Assembly: GCA_019635635.1 (NCBI GenBank)
Contig: JAHBZB010000003.1
Location: forward strand, 186,001-250,000
Origin: Xanthobacteraceae bacterium
Lineage (GTDB): Bacteria; Pseudomonadota; Alphaproteobacteria; Rhizobiales; Xanthobacteraceae
Direction: 5' to 3'
Length of the DNA: 64,000 nucleotides
Shown here: positions 18,842 through 28,717 of the stretch, in pieces
How positions within the stretch are numbered: position 1 is the stretch's first letter
Layout of the letters: each line of letters opens with the position of its first letter
The notes under the pieces: generated by a model
Seen by the model: the letters and a program-made list of their open reading frames with translations, nothing else
Told to the model about the DNA's origin: nothing
Databases searched by the model: none
Position numbers and translations under genes: made by a program

Positions 18842-21109
18842 ATGACCAAGCGAATCGCTCCTCCTGCGCCCGGTGGCGGCGGAGGCAATATCGAGCCCGT
18901 CGAACTGAAAGAGGCGCTGGAAGAGCGCTACCTTTCCTATGCGCTATCGACGATCATGGGACGCGCGCTGCCGGATGCGCGCGACGGCTTGAAACCTGTT
19001 CACCGCCGCATCCTGCACGCCATGCGGCAGTTGCGCCTCGATCCGGGCACCTCGTTCAAGAAATCGGCGCGCGTCGTCGGTGACGTGATCGGCAAATTTC
19101 ATCCGCACGGCGACCAGTCGGTCTATGACGCGCTGGTGCGTCTCGCGCAGGATTTCGCGCAGCGTTATCCGCTGGTCGACGGGCAGGGCAACTTCGGCAA
19201 CGTGGACGGCGATAACGCGGCCGCCATGCGTTACACGGAAGCGCGCATGACCGATGTCGCGCGTCTCTTGCTCGAAGGCATCGACGAAGACGCGGTCGAC
19301 ATGCGCCTCACCTATGACGGCGAGGAGCAGGAGCCGATCGTGCTTCCGGGCGCGTTCCCGAACCTGCTCGCCAACGGCTCGACCGGGATCGCGGTCGGCA
19401 TGGCGACTTCGATTCCGCCGCACAACGCCGCCGAAATCTGCGAGGCCGCGCTTTTTCTGATCGAAAAGCCGAAGTGCCAGCCGCGCGAACTCCTGAAGTT
19501 TGTGAAGGGTCCGGACTTTCCGACCGGCGGCATCATCGTCGACGACAAGGCGACGATCCGCGAAGCCTATAACACCGGCCGCGGCTCCTTCCGCGTGCGT
19601 GCGCGGTGGGAGCAGGAAGATACCGGGCGCGGCACCTGGGTCGTGGTCGTTACCGAGATTCCCTATTCGGTGCCGAAGTCGCGGCTGATCGAGAAGATCG
19701 CCGAACTCCTTACCGACAAGAAGCTGCCGTTGCTCGCCGACATTCGCGACGAGTCCACCGAAGACGTCCGCATCGTGCTCGAGCCGCGTTCGCGCTCGGT
19801 CGATCCGGTGCTGATGATGGAGCAACTGTTCAAGCTCACCGAGCTCGAAAGCCGCTTCCCACTCAACATGAACGTGCTGATGGGCGGGCTCACGCCGCGC
19901 GTCGTCAACCTGCAGGAAGTCATCCGCGAGTGGCTCGATCATCGCCGCGAGGTGCTGATCCGCCGTTCCAAGAACCGGCTCGGCATCATCGATCACCGGC
20001 TCGAAGTGCTCGGCGGCTACCTGATTGCCTATCTGAATCTCGACGAGGTCATCAAGATCATCCGCACGCAGGACGAGCCGAAGCCTGTGCTGATGAAGCG
20101 CTTCAAGCTATCGGACGTGCAGGCCGACGCAATCCTGAACATGCGGCTGCGCAATTTGCGTAAGCTCGAGGAAATGGAAATCCGCGGCGAGCATGCGGAC
20201 CTGAAGAAAGAAAAAGCCGAACTCGAAAAGCTTTTGAAGTCGCCCGCCGGCCAGTGGAAAAAGATTTCCGATCAGATTAAGGAAGTCCGCGACCTGTTCG
20301 GTCCAAAGACCGAACTCGGCAAGCGGCGCACCGATTTCGGGGCGGCGGCGGAAGTGGACGAGGCGGCGGTCGCGGAGTCGATGCTGACGCGCGAGCCGAT
20401 TACGGTTGTCGTGTCCGAGAAGGGCTGGATCCGTGCGCTGCGCGGCCACACGGATAAGGTCGCCGATCTCGAATTCAAGGGCGACGACAAGCTCAAGTTC
20501 TCTTTCCCGGCAGAGACGACTTCGAAGCTGATGGTGTTTGCGACCAACGGGCGCTTCTATACGCTCGACGCCGGCAAGCTGCCGGGCGGACGCGGGCACG
20601 GCGAACCGATCCGTCTCATGGTCGAGATCGAAGCGGGACATGAAATCCTGGTCGTGTTCCCCTACATCGAGGGCCAGAAATTCCTGGTCGCCTCGCATGC
20701 CGGCAAGGGCTTTGTCGTGAAGATAGAGGACGCGCTCGGCACCACGCGCAAAGGCAAGCAGGTTTTGAACGTGAAGGCGCCGGACAAGGCAACCGCGATC
20801 GCGCCCGCGGGCGGCGATCATGTCGCGTCGATCGGCGAGAACCGCAAGATGCTCGTGTTCCCAGCGAAAGACTTGCCGGAGATGGGCCGCGGTGCCGGCG
20901 TGAAGCTACAGCGCTACAAGGACGGCGGGTTGTCGGACGTCAAAACCTTCAATCTCGACGAGGGTCTGGTCTGGACCGACACGCAAGGCAAACCGCATAC
21001 GATCACGAGAGGCGAGCTTCGCGACTGGCGGGGGAGCCGCGCGGACGCGGGCCGCATCGTTTCGGTGCGGGGCTTTCCCAAGACCAACCGCTTCCGCGGC
21101 GAAGTCTAG
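18842..21109 (+). CDS. parC: DNA topoisomerase IV subunit A
   Basis: Breakage-reunion subunit of topoisomerase IV, which decatenates daughter chromosomes. 755 residues. The catalytic Tyr is 131 in [10 protein letters not shown]. The region matching the quinolone pocket reads [12 protein letters not shown], with Gln92 and Asp96 where E. coli ParC has Ser80 and Glu84; I recall Gln as usual in this lineage. The C-terminal beta-propeller (about 500-750) carries [10 protein letters not shown] and related blades. ParE is not in the window. It converges with the AlgJ-like gene, overlapping four bases. Confidence 0.95.
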   Translation: MTKRIAPPAPGGGGGNIEPVELKEALEERYLSYALSTIMGRALPDARDGLKPVHRRILHAMRQLRLDPGTSFKKSARVVGDVIGKFHPHGDQSVYDALVRLAQDFAQRYPLVDGQGNFGNVDGDNAAAMRYTEARMTDVARLLLEGIDEDAVDMRLTYDGEEQEPIVLPGAFPNLLANGSTGIAVGMATSIPPHNAAEICEAALFLIEKPKCQPRELLKFVKGPDFPTGGIIVDDKATIREAYNTGRGSFRVRARWEQEDTGRGTWVVVVTEIPYSVPKSRLIEKIAELLTDKKLPLLADIRDESTEDVRIVLEPRSRSVDPVLMMEQLFKLTELESRFPLNMNVLMGGLTPRVVNLQEVIREWLDHRREVLIRRSKNRLGIIDHRLEVLGGYLIAYLNLDEVIKIIRTQDEPKPVLMKRFKLSDVQADAILNMRLRNLRKLEEMEIRGEHADLKKEKAELEKLLKSPAGQWKKISDQIKEVRDLFGPKTELGKRRTDFGAAAEVDEAAVAESMLTREPITVVVSEKGWIRALRGHTDKVADLEFKGDDKLKFSFPAETTSKLMVFATNGRFYTLDAGKLPGGRGHGEPIRLMVEIEAGHEILVVFPYIEGQKFLVASHAGKGFVVKIEDALGTTRKGKQVLNVKAPDKATAIAPAGGDHVASIGENRKMLVFPAKDLPEMGRGAGVKLQRYKDGGLSDVKTFNLDEGLVWTDTQGKPHTITRGELRDWRGSRADAGRIVSVRGFPKTNRFRGEV

Positions 21110-22305
21110 TTTTTCCCGAGCAGGAGCTTGTAGAGCGCGACGGCGTGGCCATTCGGCTGCGGGAAGACGGATTCGTTTTCCTCAAGGATCACAATGTCCG
21201 CGTTTCCGATCGGCAGGATGTCGGCGGCGGTCATGCGGCCTTTCAAAACCTTGTAATCCGGACCGCCACGCAGCCCGAGGTAAAGGTAATTGTAGCTCTT
21301 CAGGCCGTGCAGGCATGCGGCGCTCGCAAGCGTCTTCGACAGCGTGTGAACGAAACTTCCGCCGACGACGGCGACATCGAGCTTGGCTTCCGGTCCGCAC
21401 TGGCGCGGCGCATAGCTGACAACCGGGATGGTATAGTCGGGCTGGGGCAGAAGAATATTCAGAAGATCTAACAGGTCGCGATCTTCCCCGGTGGCATCGC
21501 TGGAAACCTTGTAGGTCCACTCGAGCGGCGCGATCACGCGCGCGTTGCGCTGCCGGTCGATCTCCGCGATCAATGCATTCGCGGCGTAGGCGACGGCAAG
21601 CTGATTCCAGTGCACGCCGCCCTGCGGGAACAGGCCGAAGGAATATTTCGTCTTCATGGAATGCGTCAGCGTCGCCGTATCGACGACATGCACTCCGGCC
21701 TGTTGGAGCATGGCGACGAATGCCGGGACTTTCTGTTCGCGGTCGTGTTTCGAGGAGGCGCAAGGATAGCGATCGACGAAAGCTTCCGGAAAGTGTGCGA
21801 CCTTCGAAGGCGTGATCAGATAGATGAAAACGTGTCCACGTGACTCCAGGAGGTCCTGCAACTCCCTGAGCTGCGAGGCCCATTTGCGAAGCGGCGCATC
21901 GATCGAGGCAAGATCGCGCGCGCAATATTCGTCGAGATAAGCCTTTTCGATGAGTTGTCCGCCGTTGCCGCGCAGAATGCCCGGCGCTCCGAATTGCCCG
22001 AACAGCTTGTAGCGAATCTGATTGTTGATCCGGATCAGCCCGTTGCGAATGGGAACGGCTTGCGTCGCGACATAGGCGATCGCGCGCTGGTTGTCGCCGT
22101 TCGCAAACGCTTGCCAAGACCACTGAAATGTTTTCGGCGGTTCGACCACGCCGCGAAGGCCACGGCCGACGCGAAGCTCCAGCTTGGGTGCAAAGCTGCG
22201 CGCAAACAGGTTCCATGCCGTTCCGGCAGGCAACGCGAGCAACACCGCGATCGCAAGCGCGAAAAGCTGCTTTCGAGTCAGCGATGGGAGGCGGAGCATC
22301 GTCAT
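21106..22305 (-). CDS. AlgJ/AlgX-like SGNH acetyltransferase partner
   Basis: 399-residue protein anchored by one N-terminal helix (about 12-32), catalytic part in the periplasm. SGNH-like motifs resembling alginate O-acetylation proteins: [17 protein letters not shown] with His, and [10 protein letters not shown] with the presumed nucleophilic Ser. Such proteins accept acetyl groups passed across the membrane by an MBOAT partner and transfer them to a glycan. The MBOAT gene lies two bases upstream in the same orientation, making an operon. The acceptor polymer is not shown here; an exopolysaccharide or peptidoglycan are candidates. Confidence 0.82.
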   Translation of the reverse strand: MTMLRLPSLTRKQLFALAIAVLLALPAGTAWNLFARSFAPKLELRVGRGLRGVVEPPKTFQWSWQAFANGDNQRAIAYVATQAVPIRNGLIRINNQIRYKLFGQFGAPGILRGNGGQLIEKAYLDEYCARDLASIDAPLRKWASQLRELQDLLESRGHVFIYLITPSKVAHFPEAFVDRYPCASSKHDREQKVPAFVAMLQQAGVHVVDTATLTHSMKTKYSFGLFPQGGVHWNQLAVAYAANALIAEIDRQRNARVIAPLEWTYKVSSDATGEDRDLLDLLNILLPQPDYTIPVVSYAPRQCGPEAKLDVAVVGGSFVHTLSKTLASAACLHGLKSYNYLYLGLRGGPDYKVLKGRMTAADILPIGNADIVILEENESVFPQPNGHAVALYKLLLGKN

Positions 22306-22307
22306 CG

Positions 22308-23726
22308 TCAGAACCGGAAATAGATGAACGGCGTGAAGGGGACCGCGAAGGCACGTGCGATAGCAATGACGTAAAGCGCGACCAGCGCGGCATTGCCGAG
22401 ACGTTGCAGGGTTATCCGGTTCGCGTAAGCGCGGACGAGCGGTGCGTAGAGCGGTGTCGTGGGCAGCAGCGAAAGCATGGTGCCGACGAGCACAGCGAGC
22501 GGAAGCTCGGGCGGAATCTCAAAATAAGGCGCGGCGCGCGAGAAATCGAACATCGCGGTCAGGTAGCCCGCGATGTGTTCGGCGGAAGTCGCGCGGAAAA
22601 TGACCCAGCCGATCATCACGATGAACAACGTGACGATGGTCGAAACGAAGGCGCCGGCGCGGTCGAGCCAGCGGATCAGAAAGATGCGGTCCAGCGTCAG
22701 GAACAGTCCGTTATAGGCGCCCCACAACACGAAATTCCAGTTCGCGCCATGCCAGACGCCTGAGAGTAGGAAACAGATCCAGAGATTGAGATACGTCTGG
22801 GCGGCCGAGCCGCGATTGCCGCCGAGCGGCTTGTAGAGATAGTCGCGGATCCAGGTGGTCAGCGAGATATGCCAGCGCCGCCAGAAGTCGGTAAGCGAGT
22901 GCGCGGCGTAGGGCATGTTGAAGTTTTCGCGCAGCCGGAAGCCGAGCATGCGCGCAAGGCCGATCGCCATGTCGGAATAGGCGGAGAAGTCGAAATAGAT
23001 CTGGAGCGTGAAGCAGACTACGCCGAGCCATGCCTGTCCGGTGCCGAGGGTAGCAGCGTTCGCACCGAAAGCCTGATCGGCGAAGGCGCCGCAGGTGTCC
23101 GCAATCAGGAGTTTCTTCGCGATGCCGCGCGAAAAACGCAGAAAGCCTTCCCACGCGTCGTTCCAGGTAACGGCCGCGGGCTTCGCGATCTGATCCTGCA
23201 TCTCATGATATTTGAGGATCGGCCCGGCGAGCAGCTTCGGAAACATGAAGACGAAGAGGCAGTAATCCGAAAAACTTCGCGCCGGTTTTGACGTTCCGCG
23301 ATACGTATCGACGAGATAGCTGATCTTCTCGAAGACGACGAAGGAAACACCGATCGGCAGCGCGATCTTCAGAAGCGGCAGTTGCGATCCGGCGAAAGGC
23401 GCAAGCAGCGTGTTGAAGTTCGCGATCAGGAAGTCGGTGTATTTGTAGAAGACAAGGATGCCGAGGTTGGCGGCAATACCCAGCACGAGCCACGCCTTGC
23501 GGGCGCCGTCGCGGGTCTCGGGCTGAAGCCGTCTCGAGAGCACGTAGTCGAGCAGGGCCGAGACGAGCACCACCGGTACGAACAGCGGCTCGCCCCAAGT
23601 GTAGAAGGCGATGCTGCCGAGAATGAGCACCCACTTCTTCGCGCTCGCGCGGTCGTTGAACCAGAGATAAATCGCGTAGAACGCCGGGAATGCCAGCAGC
23701 GCAAAAAACGGTTCGTAGAAGAGCAT
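22308..23726 (-). CDS. MBOAT family O-acyltransferase (AlgI/PatA-like)
   Basis: 472-residue polytopic membrane protein moving acetyl groups from cytoplasmic donors to the periplasm. The invariant MBOAT His lies in SGVWHGANWNFVLWG; the upstream WRRWHISLTTWIRDYLYKPLGGNR segment is diagnostic of the AlgI subgroup. About ten or more hydrophobic helices. ATG at 23726 starts directly before the first helix (MLFYEPFFALLAFPAF); an in-frame start 35 codons earlier would add a hydrophilic leader and is less likely. Paired with the AlgJ-like gene. Expression could be independent of mntH, which is divergent. Confidence 0.9.
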   Translation of the reverse strand: MLFYEPFFALLAFPAFYAIYLWFNDRASAKKWVLILGSIAFYTWGEPLFVPVVLVSALLDYVLSRRLQPETRDGARKAWLVLGIAANLGILVFYKYTDFLIANFNTLLAPFAGSQLPLLKIALPIGVSFVVFEKISYLVDTYRGTSKPARSFSDYCLFVFMFPKLLAGPILKYHEMQDQIAKPAAVTWNDAWEGFLRFSRGIAKKLLIADTCGAFADQAFGANAATLGTGQAWLGVVCFTLQIYFDFSAYSDMAIGLARMLGFRLRENFNMPYAAHSLTDFWRRWHISLTTWIRDYLYKPLGGNRGSAAQTYLNLWICFLLSGVWHGANWNFVLWGAYNGLFLTLDRIFLIRWLDRAGAFVSTIVTLFIVMIGWVIFRATSAEHIAGYLTAMFDFSRAAPYFEIPPELPLAVLVGTMLSLLPTTPLYAPLVRAYANRITLQRLGNAALVALYVIAIARAFAVPFTPFIYFRF

Positions 23727-23825
23727 TGGCCGCTTGCGCTTTCCTGCGGTCGGTGAAGGCGAGGTCTGCTTAGCGAACCCCCCGGGTCGCGTCCACGATG
23801 GGAACCCACCGGCGTCATTTTTCAA

Positions 23826-23875
23826 TTGCAAATCATTCGCAACTGGATATGATGCTAGTTAGGAATCGTTCGCAA
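23826..23875 (+). promoter_or_regulatory. Probable mntH promoter with Fur/Mur-like operator
   Basis: A 17-bp imperfect palindrome TTGCAAATCATTCGCAA (23826-23842) covers a possible -35 TTGCAA, 16 bp before a -10 TATGAT (23848-23853). A direct partial copy, GAATCGTTCGCAA, sits at 23863-23875. Such TGCAAAT/TTGCA dyads are bound by Fur-superfamily regulators, and Mur controls manganese import in Rhizobiales. The assignment is inferred from position and symmetry. Confidence 0.6.
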
Positions 23876-23889
23876 ATCTGGAGAGCGCT

Positions 23890-25242
23890 TTGACCTCAGA
23901 TGTTTCGCAGACCGCCAAGGCGGAGACGGGCGGTTGGCGGCATGAGCGGCGTACACCGTCGCTTGCGGAGGTATTCGGGACGATCAAGACACGCCGCTCC
24001 GGTTCGTTCTGGCGGCGGCTGGCGGCCTTCCTCGGGCCGGGCTACCTCGTCGCCGTCGGCTACATGGACCCCGGTAACTGGGCGACCTCGCTCGCCGGCG
24101 GCTCCAAGTTCGGTTACGCGCTGCTGACGATCGCTCTGCTTTCCAACATCATGGCGATCATTTTACAGGCGCTGTGCGCGCGCTTGGGCGTCGCAAGTAC
24201 GCGCGATCTCGCGCAGGCGTGCCGCGATGCGTTTCCGCGCTACGTCTCCTGGCCGCTGTGGGCGCTGGCGGAGCTTGCGATCTGCGCGACCGATCTTGCG
24301 GAAGTGATCGGCACCGCGATCGGACTCAACCTCCTGTTCGGAATTCCGCTCGAGCTCGGGGTCATTATTACCGCGCTCGACGTTTTCATCATTCTCTGGC
24401 TGCAGAATATCGGTTTCCGCTGGATCGAAGCGCTGGTGATTGCGCTGCTCGGTGTGATCGCGCTCTGCTTCGGTTTGCAGATTCTGCTCGCCGATCCGGA
24501 CTGGGCGGAAGTGATCAAGGGTTTTGCGCCCACCACCGAGATCGTCACGAATCCCGACATGCTCTATCTCGCGCTCGGCATTCTCGGCGCGACGGTGATG
24601 CCGCACAACCTCTATCTGCATTCGGCGATCGTGCAGACGCGGCAGGTGGGCGAGAGCATTCCCGAGAAGCGCGAGGCGATCACGCTTGCGACGATCGACT
24701 CCACGATCGCACTGATGTTCGCGCTGCTGATTAACGCTTCCATCCTCATTCTCGCGGCGGCGACCTTCAACAAGACCGGGCAGACCAACGTGCAGGAACT
24801 CGGCGAGGTTCACTCGCTGATCGCGCCGCTCCTCGGCTCCGCCTGGGCGCCGACACTGTTCGGCATCGCGCTCCTGTGCTGCGGATTGAATTCGACCGTG
24901 ACCGCGACACTCGCTGGTCAGGTCGTGATGGAAGGCTTTCTCGACATCAAGCTGCCGCCTTGGGCGCGGCGGCTGATTACGCGCGCTATCGCGATCATCC
25001 CAGCAGCGGTGGTCACGATCTGGTACGGCGAAAAGGGGACGGCGCAGCTTCTCATTTTAAGTCAGGTCGTGCTGAGCTTGCAGCTTCCCTTTGCCATCGT
25101 GCCTTTGGTGCTGTTCACGGCGGACAAGCGGAAGATGGGCGAACTGGTCGCGCCGAAATGGGTGGTCGCGCTCGCGGTGCTGATCGCGATCACCGTCATC
25201 GCGCTCAATATCAAGCTGCTCTACGACTTCATCGCGGGCTAG
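23890..25242 (+). CDS. mntH: Nramp-family divalent metal transporter (Mn2+/H+)
   Basis: 450-residue inner-membrane importer of manganese and related divalent cations driven by protons. Eleven or so helices; TM1 motif [16 protein letters not shown] with Asp60 and Asn63, and TM6 [16 protein letters not shown] with the conserved Met-Pro-His, are the metal-site signatures. A soluble N-terminal 40 residues precede TM1. The start is TTG at 23890 behind GGAGAG. Monocistronic: an operator-like dyad upstream and a terminator downstream. Confidence 0.93.
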   Translation: MTSDVSQTAKAETGGWRHERRTPSLAEVFGTIKTRRSGSFWRRLAAFLGPGYLVAVGYMDPGNWATSLAGGSKFGYALLTIALLSNIMAIILQALCARLGVASTRDLAQACRDAFPRYVSWPLWALAELAICATDLAEVIGTAIGLNLLFGIPLELGVIITALDVFIILWLQNIGFRWIEALVIALLGVIALCFGLQILLADPDWAEVIKGFAPTTEIVTNPDMLYLALGILGATVMPHNLYLHSAIVQTRQVGESIPEKREAITLATIDSTIALMFALLINASILILAAATFNKTGQTNVQELGEVHSLIAPLLGSAWAPTLFGIALLCCGLNSTVTATLAGQVVMEGFLDIKLPPWARRLITRAIAIIPAAVVTIWYGEKGTAQLLILSQVVLSLQLPFAIVPLVLFTADKRKMGELVAPKWVVALAVLIAITVIALNIKLLYDFIAG

Positions 25243-25272
25243 CGCGACCTTCCAGTTGGCCCGACGCGAAAA

Positions 25273-25301
25273 CCCGGCGCATCGCTGCGCCGGGCTTTTT
25301 T
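25273..25301 (+). terminator. Rho-independent terminator of mntH
   Basis: Perfect 9-bp stem CCCGGCGCA/TGCGCCGGG (25273-25281 with 25286-25294), TCGC loop, then C and six T. It lies 30 bases after the mntH stop. Confidence 0.92.
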
Positions 25302-25329
25302 GTTGGTCGCAACCGACTCAAGCGTGAGT

Positions 25330-25454
25330 GGGCAATTGCCCCTCGCGCAGCGGCGTTCCGCTGTTCACGCTCAGTGGGCTGGTCAATGCGTTGGGCATTG
25401 TCGCCGTAATCAGTTGATTATTAAGACAGTTTAATGGTGGGCAATCTGCCCACC
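25330..25454 (+). promoter_or_regulatory. Cluster of three dyads before the methyltransferase/MTHFR-like pair
   Basis: The 336-base gap 25243-25578 holds, after the mntH terminator, three inverted repeats: GGGCAATTGCCC (25330-25341, perfect 12-bp palindrome), CAATGC-5-GCATTG (25384-25400) and GGTGGGCA-3-TGCCCACC (25436-25454). GGGCAAT or GGGCATT recurs in all three. An AT-rich stretch (25405-25435) between the last two could carry a promoter. The arrangement suggests operators for a dimeric regulator; no factor can be named. Confidence 0.45.
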
Positions 25455-25578
25455 TATCTCGCCCAACTTTCCAGCGGGACGTTTTGAGGTTGACGAGGTT
25501 GCCTGATCGGGCGTCTCATTTGGCCTGCGCGAGGAGGCGGAAAACAGCTCCGGCGCGGGGAACGAACAAGGCAACGCC

Positions 25579-26985
25579 ATGCAAGCCGAAGAAATACTTC
25601 AGGAAATCTCCGACTATTGCCGCCGTGCAGGGGTCGCGGAATCGACTTTCGGCCGCCGCGCGGTCAACGACGGCAAGCTCGTGAGCCGCCTTCGCGATGG
25701 CGGGCGCATCACCACCGTGACGCTCGATCGCATCCGCTCCTTCATGCACGAAGCGCCGCCCGAGCGGGGCGCCGTGATCGAGCGGCCCATGCCGCCGCGC
25801 CCCATCCGTTCGATGCCGCCCGCGCCGCCTTCGGGCGACGACGGCGACGATCCGCAACGCAATTTCCGCTTCTTCGACAACCGGCAGAAATACCTGTTGT
25901 TCGTGAATACCTGCGGCGAGAAGTCGGTGATCGCGAACCGCGTTGGCATGGAGCTTGGCAACATCCATCCGCGGCCGCCTGCGTTGCGCGTGTTCGATGC
26001 CGGCGTCGGCGACGCGACCGTGCTGTCGCGCGTGATGCGCGCGATGCACGAGCGCTTTTCGACGCTGCCGTTTTACATCGTCGGCAAGGAAATCAGCCTC
26101 GAGGATGTGCGGCTCGCGCTCGACAAGATGGCGGACCGCTTCTTCGAGCACCCTTCGACGGTGCTGGTGCTCACGAACATGTATTATTCGGAAGCGCCGT
26201 GGCTCACGACACATTCGCGCGAAGCGGCCTCGAGCATGGTCTGGCACGAGCTCGCACTCACCGGAAATTCGGCGTTTTCGTTCGAGTCGCAGATTTCCGC
26301 GTTGCAGCCGTTTCTTGCCGACAACTGGAAGGCGCGCGTCAGCCCGAAGAGCGGCAACCCGGTCTATGAGCGGCCGGTGGTGCTCGTGATCTACCGGCAG
26401 GATCACAAGTTCCTGCTCGACAGCATCATCCCGAAGCGCGGCGCGACGCATGCCGAATACGATCTCGTTATGGCCTCGCAGCCTTACCGGCTGCGTTCGT
26501 CGGTCGAGTTCAAGGCGAAAAAAGTGATCGCGCCGCTCGCACGCGCGCTCGGGCCCGGCGGGCGGATGATCGGCATTCATTCGCGGGGCGACGATCCGGG
26601 GCAGGAGATCATCCAGAAAGTCTGGCCGGGCGACGATCCCTATACGCAGGATCGCCACGCGATCCTGAAATCCGTGAAGCACGAACTTGGTGCGGCAGGG
26701 CGCGATCTAAATTTCAACGCGTATGCCGATAACCGCTCGATCTTCCGCTACGACATGCACACGCTGCCGACGGAAATCTCCGCCGAGACCGGCTCGTCGA
26801 TCGGCACCTCGACGCTGTTCGCCGCCTGGAACGCCGCGATCTATGTCGCGCAGATCGAGGACGACCGGCTTTCCAAGGTGGTGATGGACGACCGTTACCT
26901 GCAGGCGACCCGCGAGGTGCTGCAGAAGCACGGCGGCCTCTGGTTCAACGACGAATCCTACGTCATCTCGAGAAAGCGGGATTAA
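25579..26985 (+). CDS. Class I SAM methyltransferase-like protein with HTH-like N-terminus
   Basis: 468-residue cytoplasmic protein. Residues 1-57 (DYCRRAGVAESTFGRRAVND, then GKLVSRLRDGGRITTVTLDRI) resemble a short helix-turn-helix module found at the start of various alphaproteobacterial proteins. A Pro-rich linker (58-90) follows. Residues about 105-330 look like a Rossmann methyltransferase: motif I is LRVFDAGVGDATVL, then YIVGKEIS, VLVLTNMYYSE and a later GPGGRMIGIHSRG strand-turn. The substrate is unknown. It is followed three bases after its stop by an MTHFR-like gene, suggesting a methyl-transfer pathway. I do not recognise a named family; an earlier HTH-regulated role is possible. Confidence 0.7.
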   Translation: MQAEEILQEISDYCRRAGVAESTFGRRAVNDGKLVSRLRDGGRITTVTLDRIRSFMHEAPPERGAVIERPMPPRPIRSMPPAPPSGDDGDDPQRNFRFFDNRQKYLLFVNTCGEKSVIANRVGMELGNIHPRPPALRVFDAGVGDATVLSRVMRAMHERFSTLPFYIVGKEISLEDVRLALDKMADRFFEHPSTVLVLTNMYYSEAPWLTTHSREAASSMVWHELALTGNSAFSFESQISALQPFLADNWKARVSPKSGNPVYERPVVLVIYRQDHKFLLDSIIPKRGATHAEYDLVMASQPYRLRSSVEFKAKKVIAPLARALGPGGRMIGIHSRGDDPGQEIIQKVWPGDDPYTQDRHAILKSVKHELGAAGRDLNFNAYADNRSIFRYDMHTLPTEISAETGSSIGTSTLFAAWNAAIYVAQIEDDRLSKVVMDDRYLQATREVLQKHGGLWFNDESYVISRKRD

Positions 26986-26988
26986 GCC

Positions 26989-27873
26989 ATGCTCAATCCG
27001 CACAGACTTGAAGGGGTTTCCGACGCGCCGGATTTCCATGCGGTGCTGGGCGACATCTCGCTCGAAGCCGTAATGCCGGCGGAAGGCGAGTTACATCAGG
27101 CCGCCTCGCTGTTGCAGACCGGCACTTCGATCTATCTCACCGACCTGCCGAACCGCTCCGGCGACCGCCTCGCACAGATCGCCACCGGCGTCTTCATGCG
27201 TGGCTTGCGGCCGGTGCCGCATGTCGCGGCGCGCAACGTGGCGTCGGAGAAGGCGCTCGGCGATCTGCTTTCAAGGCTTTCGTCGTCCGCAGGCGTGAAG
27301 AAAATCATGCTTATCGGCGGCGACCGCGAGCGTGCCGCCGGCCCGTTCGAGCAGGCAATCGACGTGATCGAAAGCGGTGTCTTGGAAGCAAGCGGCATTT
27401 CGGAAATCGGGATTGCCGCTTATCCGGAAGGGCATCCCGATATTGCCGAAGACATCTTACGCGTGTCGCTCCGCGACAAGCTGAAAGCGGCTTCGCGCGC
27501 GGGATTGGACGCGCATATCGTCACGCAATTTTCGTTCGACGCATGGCCGGTCGTGACGTGGCTGCGCGCGTTGCGCGCGAGCGGGATCCATAACCGCGTG
27601 CGGATCGGCATGGCGGGACCGGCGAGCATTCCGGCGCTCCTGAAATTCGCGCAGCGTTGCGGCGTGCGCGCGTCCGCGAAAGGTTTCGCGCGCCACGCGG
27701 GGTCGATCGGAAAACTGCTCGCCCGTGCGACGCCCGCCGAAATGGTCAACGAACTTGCGGAAGCGGCGGCGTCCGAAAATCTCGGCGAGATCGCCGCGCA
27801 TTTCTATTCGTTCGGAGGATTGGTGCAGGCCGCGAAGTGGGTGCGCGACGCGAAGAGCGGAACGATCGCGTAG
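26989..27873 (+). CDS. Short methylenetetrahydrofolate reductase-like protein
   Basis: 294-residue TIM-barrel protein of the MetF superfamily. Matching segments: SLEAVMP (24-30) with Glu26 at the place of the catalytic Glu of MetF (SFEFFPP), IGGDRERA, IGIAAYPEGHPD, and HIVTQFSFDAWPVVTWLRALRASGI. The family reduces CH2-H4folate to CH3-H4folate with FAD, but this divergent form may run the other way, as proposed for MTHFR-like enzymes in demethylation operons. It is co-transcribed with the preceding methyltransferase-like gene (3-base gap). True metF is not in the window. bpt converges, with stop codons adjacent. Confidence 0.8.
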   Translation: MLNPHRLEGVSDAPDFHAVLGDISLEAVMPAEGELHQAASLLQTGTSIYLTDLPNRSGDRLAQIATGVFMRGLRPVPHVAARNVASEKALGDLLSRLSSSAGVKKIMLIGGDRERAAGPFEQAIDVIESGVLEASGISEIGIAAYPEGHPDIAEDILRVSLRDKLKAASRAGLDAHIVTQFSFDAWPVVTWLRALRASGIHNRVRIGMAGPASIPALLKFAQRCGVRASAKGFARHAGSIGKLLARATPAEMVNELAEAAASENLGEIAAHFYSFGGLVQAAKWVRDAKSGTIA

Positions 27874-28626
27874 TTACTTCTCGAAGCGCTTCCAGCCGTC
27901 CTGCATCAGGCGTTCCTGCGGGAGGAAGCGCTTCTTGTAGTCCATCTTTTTCGCGCCATCGACCCAGTAGCCGAGATAGACGTAGGGCAGGCCCATCCGC
28001 CGCGCGCGATCGATGTGGTCGAGGATCAGGAACGTGCCGAGCGAGCGCTCACGCGCGATTTCCGGATCGTAGAAGGAATAGACCATCGACAGGCCGTCGG
28101 AGAGAACGTCGGTCAGCGCGACCGCGATCAGCGGTCCTTCGCCGCGTCCGGTGAGAAACGTATCCGGCCCGCGCGGGCGATATTCGATCAGCCGCGAGCG
28201 GACGTGGCTGTCTTCGACCATCATCGAATAGTCGAGCACGGTCATATCGACCATGCCGCCGTCGGCGTGGCGCGAGTCAAGATAATGACGGAATAGCGAA
28301 TACTGCTCGGCGGTCGGGATCGGCTGGCGCGCGTTGCCGACGATGTCGGCGTTGGTCTTCAGCACACGCTTGAAGGTGCGGTGGGGCGCGAAGTCGTTGA
28401 CCACCACGCGCACCGAGATGCAGGCGCGGCAGGCTTCGCAGGCGGGCCGATAGGCGATCGACTGCGAGCGGCGGAAGCCGCCGAGCGTCAGGATGTCGTT
28501 GATTTCGGGGGCGCGCTCGCCGACCAGGTGGGTAAAGACCTTGCGCTCTTTCTTGCCCGGCAAATAGGGGCAGGCGGACGGGCTCGTCAGGAAGAACTGG
28601 GGGGTATCGCGCGAATGCTTTGTCAC
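27874..28626 (-). CDS. bpt: Aspartate/glutamate leucyltransferase (Bpt)
   Basis: Bacterial member of the arginyl-transferase (ATE) fold that adds Leu from Leu-tRNA to N-terminal Asp or Glu, feeding substrates to ClpS/ClpAP. 250 residues. N-terminal Cys motif: Cys19 in [10 protein letters not shown] and Cys63, Cys66, Cys69 in [10 protein letters not shown]. The C-terminal half has [22 protein letters not shown], conserved in the family. The start is GTG at 28626. The family in proteobacteria is leucyl- not arginyl-specific by published work on Bpt; here that is inferred by length and motif. Confidence 0.92.
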   Translation of the reverse strand: MTKHSRDTPQFFLTSPSACPYLPGKKERKVFTHLVGERAPEINDILTLGGFRRSQSIAYRPACEACRACISVRVVVNDFAPHRTFKRVLKTNADIVGNARQPIPTAEQYSLFRHYLDSRHADGGMVDMTVLDYSMMVEDSHVRSRLIEYRPRGPDTFLTGRGEGPLIAVALTDVLSDGLSMVYSFYDPEIARERSLGTFLILDHIDRARRMGLPYVYLGYWVDGAKKMDYKKRFLPQERLMQDGWKRFEK

Positions 28627-28717
28627 CGGCCCGGAATCGCCCTCTGGCGCTAGTACGACTGAATCATCGCGCTTTCATCTTGCCCCGTCAAAGGGCGTTT
28701 TCATGACATGCTTTTTG

